From the NCBI GenBank assembly GCA_037129695.1, contig JBAXUL010000005.1, forward strand, positions 12,856-76,855: 64,000 bases of DNA, read 5' to 3'. The stretch's first letter is position 1. Each line of letters begins with the position of its first letter. This document shows positions 50,726 through 59,066 of this stretch, one piece after another. This DNA comes from CAINVV01 sp037129695 (GTDB taxonomy: Bacteria; Bacteroidota; Bacteroidia; Bacteroidales; Prolixibacteraceae). The notes beneath the pieces are model-generated. The model saw only the letters and a list, made by a program, of their open reading frames with translations, was not told where the DNA came from and ran no database searches. The position numbers and the translations under genes were made by a program.

Positions 50726-52627
50726 TTATTTGAATAAGTTTAATATTAAGATCAGGATAATACTGATGACCATCAGGAAAAGATAAGCACCAACATTACC
50801 CGTTTGCATGTAGCGAATGTTTTTACCAATCCGCACTACAACAATTCCGGTTTGATTCACCAGCTTGTCAATTACCTTGATTTCAATGACATCATGAAAG
50901 AAAGTGGATAAGTTGGCAACTGGTTTCTGTATGGTCGCTTCGTAAATTTCATCCACAAAGAATTTCCTGTCGAGCAGATTCCGTAAAAAGGATCGTTCCG
51001 CATCAACCGCAACAGTATTCCTGGTTTTGACAAATTGATGCCAGGCCAGATAGATCACTGCAAGAATAAGCAGCAATGGAACGATCATCAGCAGGATCTC
51101 AGTTGATCCGCCGACTTCCTCCCCATGCATCAAAATAGTTTCTGAAGAGGAAAAAAGTGGCGACAAAAATGACTGAATACTGTCATTCCCGCCCAGGACA
51201 GCAGGAATGCCAATCCAACCGCCTATGATGGACAGAACAGCAAGCACGGACATCGGAATGGTCATTATTTTTGGAGATTCGTGTACCGGGTGCTTTGGAT
51301 CAGCGGCCACAGCAACCTTACCCCAGAAAACCAGGAAGAGCAGCCTGAACATATAAAAAGCAGTCATCAAGGCAGCTGCCACTGACAATGTCCATAAGAC
51401 ATATCCTGAGTGAAATGCGCCGGTCAGAATCATGTCCTTCGAGAAGAACCCTGCAAAAGGAGGAATTCCTGAAATCGCCAGAGATCCTATAGCAAACAGC
51501 CAGAATGTAACCGGTATTTTGTCCTTCAATCCACCCATTTTGCGGATGTCCTGTTCCCCATGAAGGGCATGAATCACACTTCCGGCAGCCAGGAACAACA
51601 GCGCCTTAAAAAAGGCATGTGTCGTCAGGTGAAAGACCGCACCGGTAAAAGCTCCTGAACCCAATGCAACAAACATCAGTCCGAGTTGACTTACCGTAGA
51701 GTAGGCCAAAATCTTTTTGATGTCATTTTGGAACAAAGCGATGCTTCCGGCCATCAAGGCAGTGGATATGCCGATCACGGAGATCGTCATGAGCGTCACC
51801 GGCGCCAGCACAAAAAGCAGGTTCGAACGTGCAACCATGTATACACCTGCAGTCACCATCGTTGCCGCATGGATCAACGCCGATACAGGAGTAGGACCCG
51901 CCATTGCATCGGGAAGCCAGGTAAAAAGAGGTATCTGTGCACTTTTACCTACCGCACCGGCAAAAAGTAGAAGTGTTATCAAGGTAACAGACAACGTACC
52001 TACCGGGATGGCTGCACTTTTGGAGAATATATCAGCGAAATTTAAAGTACCAAACTGATTGATCAGCATAAAAAGGGCAAGCAGAAAACCAAGATCTCCG
52101 ATGCGATTCATGATAAATGCCTTCTTGGCAGCATTGTTGAAATCCTGGTTTTTGAACCAGAAACCAATCAACAAATAAGAACTGAGGCCAACACCCTCCC
52201 ATCCGATAAACATGACCAGGTAATTGGAGCCCAGAACCAGCAACAGCATGAAGAAAACGAAAAGGTTCATGTAGGAGAAGAAGCGGTTGAAACCGGCATC
52301 TTCCTTCATGTACCCGATGGAATAAACATGGATGAGAAATCCCACACCCGTGACAATGAGCAACATCAGCCCCGAGAGCCTGTCGATCAGGAATGAAAAA
52401 GGTATGGAGAGCTTGTTGAAGCTGATCCAGCTAAAGAGGTCTACCGTTTTAGCTTCTGCACCTTTCATTAGTCCCAAAAAGAGAAACACGGAAATGAGAA
52501 ACGGAATGAAGACCATTAATGACGCGAAGATGCCGGCTGTATTGCCTTTCAGCTTCCTGATATTAAAAGCGATCAACAAAAAACCTATCAACGGGAAGAG
52601 GGGTACCAGCCAAATATATTCAAACAT
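50726..52627 (-). CDS. nuoL: NADH-quinone oxidoreductase subunit L
   Basis: A 633-residue distal antiporter-like subunit with the characteristic C-terminal lateral helix region. FIGWEGVGLSSYLLIGFWFK carries the key Glu, GAVGKSAQIPLFTWLPDAMAGPTPVSALIH the broken helix, and KKILAYSTVSQLGLMF and LTTHAFFKALLFLAAGSVIH follow. Compared with the two HyfB-like proteins of the Ehr-type operon it lacks the WGCGY tail. It lies 18 bases after nuoK. Confidence 0.97.
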   Translation of the reverse strand: MFEYIWLVPLFPLIGFLLIAFNIRKLKGNTAGIFASLMVFIPFLISVFLFLGLMKGAEAKTVDLFSWISFNKLSIPFSFLIDRLSGLMLLIVTGVGFLIHVYSIGYMKEDAGFNRFFSYMNLFVFFMLLLVLGSNYLVMFIGWEGVGLSSYLLIGFWFKNQDFNNAAKKAFIMNRIGDLGFLLALFMLINQFGTLNFADIFSKSAAIPVGTLSVTLITLLLFAGAVGKSAQIPLFTWLPDAMAGPTPVSALIHAATMVTAGVYMVARSNLLFVLAPVTLMTISVIGISTALMAGSIALFQNDIKKILAYSTVSQLGLMFVALGSGAFTGAVFHLTTHAFFKALLFLAAGSVIHALHGEQDIRKMGGLKDKIPVTFWLFAIGSLAISGIPPFAGFFSKDMILTGAFHSGYVLWTLSVAAALMTAFYMFRLLFLVFWGKVAVAADPKHPVHESPKIMTIPMSVLAVLSIIGGWIGIPAVLGGNDSIQSFLSPLFSSSETILMHGEEVGGSTEILLMIVPLLLILAVIYLAWHQFVKTRNTVAVDAERSFLRNLLDRKFFVDEIYEATIQKPVANLSTFFHDVIEIKVIDKLVNQTGIVVVRIGKNIRYMQTGNVGAYLFLMVISIILILILNLFK

Positions 52628-52645
52628 AGGATCGATTCTTTGAAT

Positions 52646-52963
52646 TTACCATTTCAGTTTATTGAGCACATTGATATCGATGGTGTGCGTCGAGCGGTAG
52701 ATCATCACCAGCAAAGCCAGACCAATTGCGACTTCTGCTGCCGCTACCACCATGATAAAAAAGACGAAAATCTGTCCGGCAGGATCATTCCTGTAGGCCG
52801 AAAAAGCGGCCAGAAGCAGATTGGCCGAATTAAGCATCAGCTCGATGGACATAAAGATGACCAGCGCGTTGCGCTTGACAAGTACACCAACCACTCCGAT
52901 GGCAAAAAGAGCCGAACAGAAGATAATGTAGTAATCGAGTGGTATGATTTGCATATTTTGCAT
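52646..52963 (-). CDS. nuoK: NADH-quinone oxidoreductase subunit K
   Basis: A 105-residue three-helix subunit. VIFMSIELMLNSANLLLAAF and FVFFIMVVAAAEVAIGLALL hold the two buried glutamates of NuoK. It is separated from its usual neighbour nuoJ by three non-nuo genes (918 bp), which is abnormal because nuoJ and nuoK normally abut. A second Met four codons in is an alternative start. Confidence 0.95.
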   Translation of the reverse strand: MQNMQIIPLDYYIIFCSALFAIGVVGVLVKRNALVIFMSIELMLNSANLLLAAFSAYRNDPAGQIFVFFIMVVAAAEVAIGLALLVMIYRSTHTIDINVLNKLKW

Positions 52964-52977
52964 GGTATATCCTGATT

Positions 52978-53211
52978 TTAATTGTTTGTCTGATTGAATT
53001 CGTTGATCAGAGGTTGTGCATTTACCAGGTCAGACTTTTGAATATAAAGATCTACGTATTCTGCAAACCCACCTATTCCTGCTGCCATACCGGATTGAAA
53101 TTCATTCTGGATGAGCGAACCAATTTCAATTTCTTCCAATGCCCCTTTCAGCATGAGTACGAGAACTTCACTCCCTGTGAAAATTCTTACCAACTCGTTT
53201 TTTTCTTTCAT
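52978..53211 (-). CDS. DUF2007-like small protein
   Basis: A 77-residue cytoplasmic protein: ELVRIFTGSEVLVLMLKGAL, an ENEF-like IQNEFQSGMAAGIGG segment and EYVDLYIQKSDLVNAQPLI. This layout matches DUF2007, an alpha-beta ferredoxin-like domain sometimes called putative signal-transducing protein. Its biochemistry is unknown. It lies 10 bases after the MazF-like gene and 14 before nuoK, all on one strand, so it is almost certainly transcribed with complex I. Confidence 0.75.
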   Translation of the reverse strand: MKEKNELVRIFTGSEVLVLMLKGALEEIEIGSLIQNEFQSGMAAGIGGFAEYVDLYIQKSDLVNAQPLINEFNQTNN

Positions 53212-53221
53212 TTATATTATA

Positions 53222-53545
53222 TTAATCAACAAAAGTTTCTCTTAAAACAGACTTTACCTTTGCAATCTCCCTTATTGTTAGATTATCAAGAATTTTGATA
53301 ATCCTTTGTTTATCAATAGTTCTGATCTGATCAATTGCAATCCATCCATTCTTATCGTGATGATTGACTTTTACTCTGGTCGGATACAATTTTGACTGAC
53401 TTGTCATTGGAGCTATGACGACTGTATACAAAAATTCGTTCATCTCATTGGGAGATATAACAACACATGGTCGTGACTTTTTAATCTCACTTCCGATGGT
53501 TGGATCAAGATTTACGAGTACAATGTCATATTGCCCTATTTCCAT
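53222..53545 (-). CDS. MazF/PemK-like toxin (mRNA interferase)
   Basis: A 107-residue protein with the CcdB/PemK barrel. GQYDIVLVNLDPTIGSEIKK is the first strand pair, SRPCVVISPNEMN the catalytic-loop region (Arg), IAPMTSQSKLYPTRV the Thr/Ser region, and AIDQIRTIDKQRI the third conserved block. MazF toxins cleave RNA at short sequences when not held by MazE. The gene overlaps the antitoxin gene by 10 bases, the usual arrangement. It sits within the nuo operon between nuoJ and nuoK on the same strand. Confidence 0.88.
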   Translation of the reverse strand: MEIGQYDIVLVNLDPTIGSEIKKSRPCVVISPNEMNEFLYTVVIAPMTSQSKLYPTRVKVNHHDKNGWIAIDQIRTIDKQRIIKILDNLTIREIAKVKSVLRETFVD

Positions 53546-53781
53546 TCGTCAAACAATTCATCTTCAAAAATATCCGGTGTCAAAAGCTGATCATCTCCGA
53601 TTTCATGCATTTTTTGAAAAGCCTCTGCCCACCCTTTTCTTGGGGTCGTTTTCGGTTTCAAAATCATATATTCCTCCTCCAATACCAATTCAACTGTATC
53701 TTTAATATGGTACTTTTCAATCAATGTCTTACTCAACCTGATACCTTTGGAATTACCTATCTGAACAACTGAAATATCCAT
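53536..53781 (-). CDS. MazE-like (AbrB/SpoVT fold) antitoxin
   Basis: An 81-residue protein whose first 45 residues are an AbrB-type swapped-hairpin DNA-binding domain (ISVVQIGNSKGIRLSKTLIE, then DTVELVLEEEYMILKPK). The acidic tail (DQLLTPDIFEDELFDEWK) would block the toxin. Antitoxins of this kind repress their own promoter, so a regulatory site is expected in the 100 bp between nuoJ and this gene, although I cannot point to an operator. It overlaps the toxin gene by 10 bases. Confidence 0.87.
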   Translation of the reverse strand: MDISVVQIGNSKGIRLSKTLIEKYHIKDTVELVLEEEYMILKPKTTPRKGWAEAFQKMHEIGDDQLLTPDIFEDELFDEWK

Positions 53782-53881
53782 TTTTAAATATCATAAATGT
53801 AATTACAAAGTTATCACAATATTTGAACACTTGATATTGACTTTCATTGAATAATTCGATCAATAATCGTCATGTGCAACA

Positions 53882-54385
53882 TTAATAAATATCCTTTTTC
53901 CCCAGCATCACAGCGCCTACCATCGCTGCCAGAAACAGGATAGAGGAGAGTTCGAAGGGTAAATAATAATCTTCAAACAGTATTTTTCCCAAATTTTTAA
54001 CCAATCCGATCTGATTGAGGGATGGATCAGTTACGGCTTTCAGATCATACGACCTGAATACCGCGATCAGGGTCATCAGGAGTATGCCGCCTGCAATCGC
54101 AGAAGCCAACTTGGCCAATTTCGATTTTGGAAATTCCCCCTGAATATTCAGGTTAAGCAGCATCACCGTGTAAATAAAAAGCACCATGATGGCTCCCGCA
54201 TAGACAATTATATGTACCACTGCCAGAAACTGGGCATTCAGCAATATATAGTGACCACCAATGGCAAAAAATGCCAGAGTCAGGTACAACACGCTGTGCA
54301 TCGGTTTCTTGGATATCAGCACTTTCAACGCGGCATAAATGGCGATGAAAGAGAGAATAAAAAAGAGATATCTGGAGAATGTCAT
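53882..54385 (-). CDS. nuoJ: NADH-quinone oxidoreductase subunit J
   Basis: A 167-residue five-helix subunit. VLYLTLAFFAIGGHYILLNA, QFLAVVHIIVYAGAIMVLFI and TVMLLNL match the conserved NuoJ helices, including the helix 3 that moves during the catalytic cycle. It follows nuoI by six bases. Downstream is the three-gene insertion before nuoK. Confidence 0.95.
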   Translation of the reverse strand: MTFSRYLFFILSFIAIYAALKVLISKKPMHSVLYLTLAFFAIGGHYILLNAQFLAVVHIIVYAGAIMVLFIYTVMLLNLNIQGEFPKSKLAKLASAIAGGILLMTLIAVFRSYDLKAVTDPSLNQIGLVKNLGKILFEDYYLPFELSSILFLAAMVGAVMLGKKDIY

Positions 54386-54391
54386 AGCGAG

Positions 54392-54979
54392 TTATGAGTT
54401 ATGTGATTGGTTTTTATCCAATTTGAATTTTAGGACTTCGGGAGTCTGGCGGTGACTGATGTCGACTCGTTTGCCGACAGGTTCCACAAGCACATTTTTA
54501 CCGTAGATAAAATCACTGCGGTGCAAATCGGAAGGTACGATTTTATTGGTCAGAAAGATGGCCTCTTTCGGACAGGCTTCTTCACACAAACCGCAGAAAA
54601 TACAGCGAAGCATGTTGATTTCATACACCGAAGCGTACTTCTCTTCCCGGTAAAGGTGCATTTCATCCTCTTTCCGTTCGGCAGCAATCATGGTAATGGC
54701 TTCAGCCGGACATGAAAGAGCACATAAGCCGCAGGCGGTACAACGTTCCTTTCCTTCATCGTCTCTTTTCAATACATGCATTCCCCGGTAGATCTCGGCG
54801 ATTGGCCTTTTAACTTCAGGGTACTGAATGGTAGCACTCTTTTTAAAAAAATGGCTGATCGTAATACCAAATCCACCGATGATGGCAGGAAGGTAGATCT
54901 TTTCCATGAAAGTCATTTTCTTGTTGGAAACAACCTTTTTCCGGCCCGATAGCGATTCTATAGTTGGATTGGCTGACAT
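54392..54979 (-). CDS. nuoI: NADH-quinone oxidoreductase subunit I
   Basis: A 195-residue ferredoxin-like subunit carrying clusters N6a and N6b through CTACGLCALSCP and CIFCGLCEEACP, all eight Cys present. It links the NADH module to the quinone module. The N-terminal amphipathic helices rest on NuoH. It is two bases after nuoH. Confidence 0.97.
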   Translation of the reverse strand: MSANPTIESLSGRKKVVSNKKMTFMEKIYLPAIIGGFGITISHFFKKSATIQYPEVKRPIAEIYRGMHVLKRDDEGKERCTACGLCALSCPAEAITMIAAERKEDEMHLYREEKYASVYEINMLRCIFCGLCEEACPKEAIFLTNKIVPSDLHRSDFIYGKNVLVEPVGKRVDISHRQTPEVLKFKLDKNQSHNS

Positions 54980-54981
54980 AA

Positions 54982-56013
54982 TTACATGTGATGTTTAATC
55001 ATAATTACTAAACCTGTGATCATCATGTTGATGATTGCCAGCGGCAAAAGCGATTTCCAGCCAAGTCGCATCAACTGGTCGTAACGGAAACGCGGCAGCG
55101 TCCATCTCACCCACATAAAGAAGAAAATGAAAAATGCTATTTTTATGAAAAAGACCAGGGATCCTATGATGGTCAAGGCATTGTGCGACAGATTGAGATC
55201 ATCCATGAAGGGAAAATTGTAACCTCCGAAAAAGAGGGTTGCAATCATGGCTGAGGAAATGAACATGTTGATGTATTCGGCGAAGAGGTAAAACCCGAGT
55301 TTCATGCTGCTGTATTCGGTGTGATATCCCCCGATCAGTTCAGTTTCACATTCGGGTAAATCAAAGGGTGAGCGATTGCATTCGGCGAAAGCGCAGACCA
55401 AAAAGATCAGAAATCCGAGAGGCTGGTACCAGACGTTCCAGTTCATGCCATGTTGCTGTTCCACCATGTCTTTCAGGCTTAGGGTACCGCTCATCATGAC
55501 AATGGCGATAATGGCCATGCTCATGGCCAGTTCATAGCTGATCATCTGCGAAGCAGCCCGAACAGCGCCAATGAGGGCATATTTATTGTTGGAAGCCCAG
55601 CCGCCAATCATGATGCCGTATACTCCGATCGAAAGAATGGCAAAGACATAAAGGACGCCAACGTTAATGTCGGCCACCTGAAGGCTGTATTCTGTTCCGC
55701 CTATCACCAGGCTATCGCCCCAAGGGATAACTGCACTGGTAAGGAGGGCGACCATCATCGTCAGCGAAGGTCCAAGGATGTACAGAAATTTATCCGCATC
55801 GCCGGGCATAAATTCTTCCTTAAAAAAGAGTTTGAGTCCATCGGCCAAAGGTTGAAAAATACCGAAAATACCGGCTCTGTTCGGACCGAGCCGATCCTGA
55901 AAAAAGGCGGCCACTTTCCGTTCGAGCAGGGTGGAATACATGGCCACCACCAGACTGATCAGCAGAATAACAGAAGCCAGTATCAACTTGTAAAGGATGT
56001 AATTTCCATCCAT
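54982..56013 (-). CDS. nuoH: NADH-quinone oxidoreductase subunit H
   Basis: A 343-residue membrane subunit forming the quinone chamber roof. RKVAAFFQDRLGPNRAGIFG, QPLADGLKLFFKEEFMPGDA, EYSLQVADINVGVLYVFAIL and CNRSPFDLPECETELIGGYH are signature loops, and TLPRFRYDQLMRLGWKSLLP ends the chain. This is the NuoH form (E-x-E-L-I-G-G-Y-H-T-E-Y), distinct from the HyfC form at 31715. Two bases follow before nuoI. Confidence 0.97.
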   Translation of the reverse strand: MDGNYILYKLILASVILLISLVVAMYSTLLERKVAAFFQDRLGPNRAGIFGIFQPLADGLKLFFKEEFMPGDADKFLYILGPSLTMMVALLTSAVIPWGDSLVIGGTEYSLQVADINVGVLYVFAILSIGVYGIMIGGWASNNKYALIGAVRAASQMISYELAMSMAIIAIVMMSGTLSLKDMVEQQHGMNWNVWYQPLGFLIFLVCAFAECNRSPFDLPECETELIGGYHTEYSSMKLGFYLFAEYINMFISSAMIATLFFGGYNFPFMDDLNLSHNALTIIGSLVFFIKIAFFIFFFMWVRWTLPRFRYDQLMRLGWKSLLPLAIINMMITGLVIMIKHHM

Positions 56014-56015
56014 AT

Positions 56016-57023
56016 TCAGGATTGTTTGTTTTCGTTATTATTTTCTTTCGCGAACTCTTCAAGACTCACGGTCCTGTTTTCCAAAGGAATGATGACAGAT
56101 GGTTTTCTTGCATTCACATAATGGTTCTGGCTGATCACGGATGCCCTCCTGATGTTTCTTGGGCCTTCGATAGTCCAGTCAGTAATTTCTTTCTTGTCAA
56201 ACCTGCATTCATTGCAAATAAATTCCTCGACCTCGCCGAACTGATCTTTTCTTCCGGTAACCCGGTATACTTCATTTCCCCGCATCCAGGCAGTGACTTT
56301 TCCCGAACATTTCGTGCAGGATCTTACTGCATTCATTGGCTTAAGGAACCATACCCTGTTTTTAAAACGGAATGTTTTGTCAGTGAGTGCTCCCACCGGG
56401 CAGACATCGATGATATTGCCCGAAAAATCGTTGGTAATGTTGCTTTGGATGTAAGTTGATATTTCAGAAACATCGCCGCGGTACAGAACCCCGTGTGATC
56501 TTTTATCCGTTTGCTGATCGGCCGTATAAACGCAACGGTAGCACAAGATACAGCGGTTCATGTGCAACTGAATCTTGTCTCCGATATCAATTACTTTGAA
56601 AGTCCTTTTGGCTTCTTCGAACCGTGATCCTTCCCCTCCGTTGTCGAAACTCAGGTTTTGAAGGTCGCATTCGCCTGCCTGATCGCACACCGGACAGTCG
56701 AGCGGGTGGTTGATCAGGAGAAATTCGACAATGGCTTTACGGGTATCAACGACTTCCTGTGAGGTGATGTTCTGAACTACCATGCCATCTGCAACAGGTG
56801 TTCTGCATGAGGCAACCAGTTTGGGCATCGGTCTGGGATCCCGTGCGGACCCCTGTGCCACCTTAACCAGACAGGTACGGCATTTTCCGCCCGAATCCTT
56901 GAGTTTGGAGTAATAGCACATGGCCGGAGGAACTACTGCACCGCCAATCAGCCGTGCTGCCTGCAGGATCGTTGTTCCCTCTTCCACCTCAATGGTGTGA
57001 TTGTCAATTGTAACCTTAAACAT
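56016..57023 (-). CDS. nuoG: NADH-quinone oxidoreductase subunit G, short form
   Basis: A 335-residue NuoG, roughly half or less of the usual 680-900 residues. The iron-sulfur domains are complete: [2Fe-2S] N1b (MCYYSKLKDSGGKCRTC), the His/Cys N5 site and N4 region (HPLDCPVCDQAGECDLQ, RCILCYRC) and a Cys-containing domain (SCTKCSGKVTAW, FICNECRF). The large molybdopterin-like domain that follows in E. coli is missing; the chain ends with a short hydrophilic tail. Short NuoG variants are known in Bacteroidota, so this is probably natural rather than truncated. Confidence 0.93.
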   Translation of the reverse strand: MFKVTIDNHTIEVEEGTTILQAARLIGGAVVPPAMCYYSKLKDSGGKCRTCLVKVAQGSARDPRPMPKLVASCRTPVADGMVVQNITSQEVVDTRKAIVEFLLINHPLDCPVCDQAGECDLQNLSFDNGGEGSRFEEAKRTFKVIDIGDKIQLHMNRCILCYRCVYTADQQTDKRSHGVLYRGDVSEISTYIQSNITNDFSGNIIDVCPVGALTDKTFRFKNRVWFLKPMNAVRSCTKCSGKVTAWMRGNEVYRVTGRKDQFGEVEEFICNECRFDKKEITDWTIEGPRNIRRASVISQNHYVNARKPSVIIPLENRTVSLEEFAKENNNENKQS

Positions 57024-57139
57024 CCGTTTTGATCAAATATTTTTGTTTCCTATTCTCAATTTTAGATTCTGTCCCTAAACATCTCGAAGGATTCGAATTT
57101 GCATATTTCCTCTCCTCTCACCTTCTCATTTTCTCATCT

Positions 57140-58453
57140 TCAAATTCTCAAATCGCCGCAATTCTCCGGATGCAAAACATGCTCCTCAAATTCATGCCTG
57201 AAATGGCGTATTGCACTGGCAACTGGCCAGGCTGCGGCATCCCCCAACGGACAGATGGTATTGCCCTCGATCTTATTCGCAATACTGACCAACAGGTCGA
57301 TATCTTTGCTTCTCCCATGTCCGTTTTCGATCCGGTGAAGCACACTTTCCATCCAACCTGTACCTTCGCGGCAAGGAGAACATTGCCCGCACGACTCGTG
57401 GTGGTAAAAACGGGCAAGATTCCAGGTGTTGCGGACAATACATGCATCCTCGTCAAAAACTATGAAACCGCCTGATCCAAGGCTTGTACCACTTACAAAA
57501 CCACCCTCGGCAAGTGATTCATAGGTGAAAAGCCGATCTTCACCGGCTGCGGTCTGAAGTATCAGATTTTTGGGAAGAATTGGTACTGAAGAACCTCCCG
57601 CGATGACTGCTTTCAGCTCTTTACCATTTTTAATTCCTCCGCAATATTTGGGGTCATATAAAAATTCACGGACACTCAGTCCGAGTTCGATCTCATAAAC
57701 GCCTGGTTTATTGATGTTTCCGCATGCAGAAATCAACTTCGTCCCTGTACTTTTACCCAATCCGTAACGTGCATACTCCCCACCGCCATGGTTGACGATA
57801 AAACCAATGTTGGCAAGCGTCTCCACATTGTTGACAACAGTCGGACAACCATAAAGACCAACAACCGCAGGAAATGGAGGCTTGATACGCGGATTTCCGC
57901 GCTTTCCTTCCAGCGATTCAATCAGCGCAGTTTCCTCGCCACAGATGTAGGCTCCTGCCCCGGAATGAACATGCAAATCCAGATTAAAATCAGTTCCGAG
58001 AATCTTCTGACCCAAAAAACCATTTTCGTAAGCTTCCCGGATGGCCTGATTCAAGATTCCGATGATGTATTTGTACTCACCCCTGACATAGATATACCCG
58101 GTATTGGCTCCGAGCGCATAACACGAACAGATCATTCCTTCAATCAGCATATGCGGAATTTTCTCCATCAGGTAGCGATCCTTGAATGTTCCGGGTTCAC
58201 TTTCATCCGCGTTGCAAATCAGATAACGGGGATTTCCGGATTTTTTATCCAGGAAACTCCATTTCATACCGGCAGGAAATCCGGCTCCGCCACGTCCTCT
58301 CAAACCCGACATCTTGACTTCCTCCACTACTTCGTCAGGAGTCATTTTTTTCAATGCCTTCTCCACAGCGGCATAGCCGCCGGTCGACCGAAATACTTCA
58401 AACGATCGAATGCCCGGAACGTCAACGTTTTTTAAAAGAATTTTTCTTTCCAT
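57140..58453 (-). CDS. nuoF: NADH-quinone oxidoreductase subunit F
   Basis: A 437-residue NADH-oxidising subunit. GLRGRGGAGFPAGMKW and CNADESEPGTFKDRYL bind NADH/FMN, YICGEETALIESLEGKRGNP is the FMN site, and CGQCSPCREG with a later Cys (NTICPLGDA) binds [4Fe-4S] N3. The start overlaps nuoE by 22 bases. A 116-base gap precedes nuoG and contains no gene. Confidence 0.97.
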   Translation of the reverse strand: MERKILLKNVDVPGIRSFEVFRSTGGYAAVEKALKKMTPDEVVEEVKMSGLRGRGGAGFPAGMKWSFLDKKSGNPRYLICNADESEPGTFKDRYLMEKIPHMLIEGMICSCYALGANTGYIYVRGEYKYIIGILNQAIREAYENGFLGQKILGTDFNLDLHVHSGAGAYICGEETALIESLEGKRGNPRIKPPFPAVVGLYGCPTVVNNVETLANIGFIVNHGGGEYARYGLGKSTGTKLISACGNINKPGVYEIELGLSVREFLYDPKYCGGIKNGKELKAVIAGGSSVPILPKNLILQTAAGEDRLFTYESLAEGGFVSGTSLGSGGFIVFDEDACIVRNTWNLARFYHHESCGQCSPCREGTGWMESVLHRIENGHGRSKDIDLLVSIANKIEGNTICPLGDAAAWPVASAIRHFRHEFEEHVLHPENCGDLRI

Positions 58454-59013
58454 TTTGATGTTTCGGGTTTTTCTTCTTGCGCTTTCCGGGTCAATTCATC
58501 CAGAATATGATCGATCTTTTCGTTGGTCAAATATTCATAAAACTCGGTGTTGATCTGCATTACAGGAGCAGAGCCACATGATCCAAGGCATTCCACCGCC
58601 TTGAGTGTAAATAACCCGTCAGCAGTCGTTTCACCTGTTTTGATGGACAGTTTATTCTCCAGATAGGATTGAATCGCCTCACCACCGCAAATGGCGCAGG
58701 GACCTGTCCGGCAGATTTCAATCACATTCTTACCTACCGGTTCCAGATAATACTGTGAATAGAATGTGGCAACTTCGTATACCTCAATGGGCTGAATTTC
58801 CAGCAATGAGGCAATGTAATCCATCACATCCACGCTGAGATAACCTTGAAACTCCTCCTGTGCAATATGCAGCAGCGGCAAAAGGGCAGATTTCTGTCTT
58901 CCGGCAGGATAGCGTGCGATCAATTGTCGCACCCTTTCGAGGGTCGGTTCAGAAAACTTCAAAGGGATGTTCGTTTTCGCGTGTAACTGATGATTGATCT
59001 TCTTATCTGACAT
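58432..59013 (-). CDS. nuoE: NADH-quinone oxidoreductase subunit E
   Basis: A 193-residue thioredoxin-like [2Fe-2S] protein (cluster N1a): CRTGPCAICGG and ECLGSCGSAPVMQIN provide the four ligands. ALLPLLHIAQEEFQGYLS and YEVATFYSQYYL are typical of the N-terminal helices. The C-terminal 25 residues (KAQEEKPETSKWKEKFF) extend past the core and overlap nuoF by 22 bases. Confidence 0.96.
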   Translation of the reverse strand: MSDKKINHQLHAKTNIPLKFSEPTLERVRQLIARYPAGRQKSALLPLLHIAQEEFQGYLSVDVMDYIASLLEIQPIEVYEVATFYSQYYLEPVGKNVIEICRTGPCAICGGEAIQSYLENKLSIKTGETTADGLFTLKAVECLGSCGSAPVMQINTEFYEYLTNEKIDHILDELTRKAQEEKPETSKWKEKFF

Positions 59014-59066
59014 GTATTTTTATTCGGTTCAAAAACTGATTTCGTTCTTCTTATTATTGTCAATTT

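Noticed and set aside
57029..57475. A 148-codon plus-strand frame opposite the start of the nuoF-nuoG gap
   Set aside because: Most of it is antisense to nuoF, whose C-terminal motifs are conserved; no domain seen.
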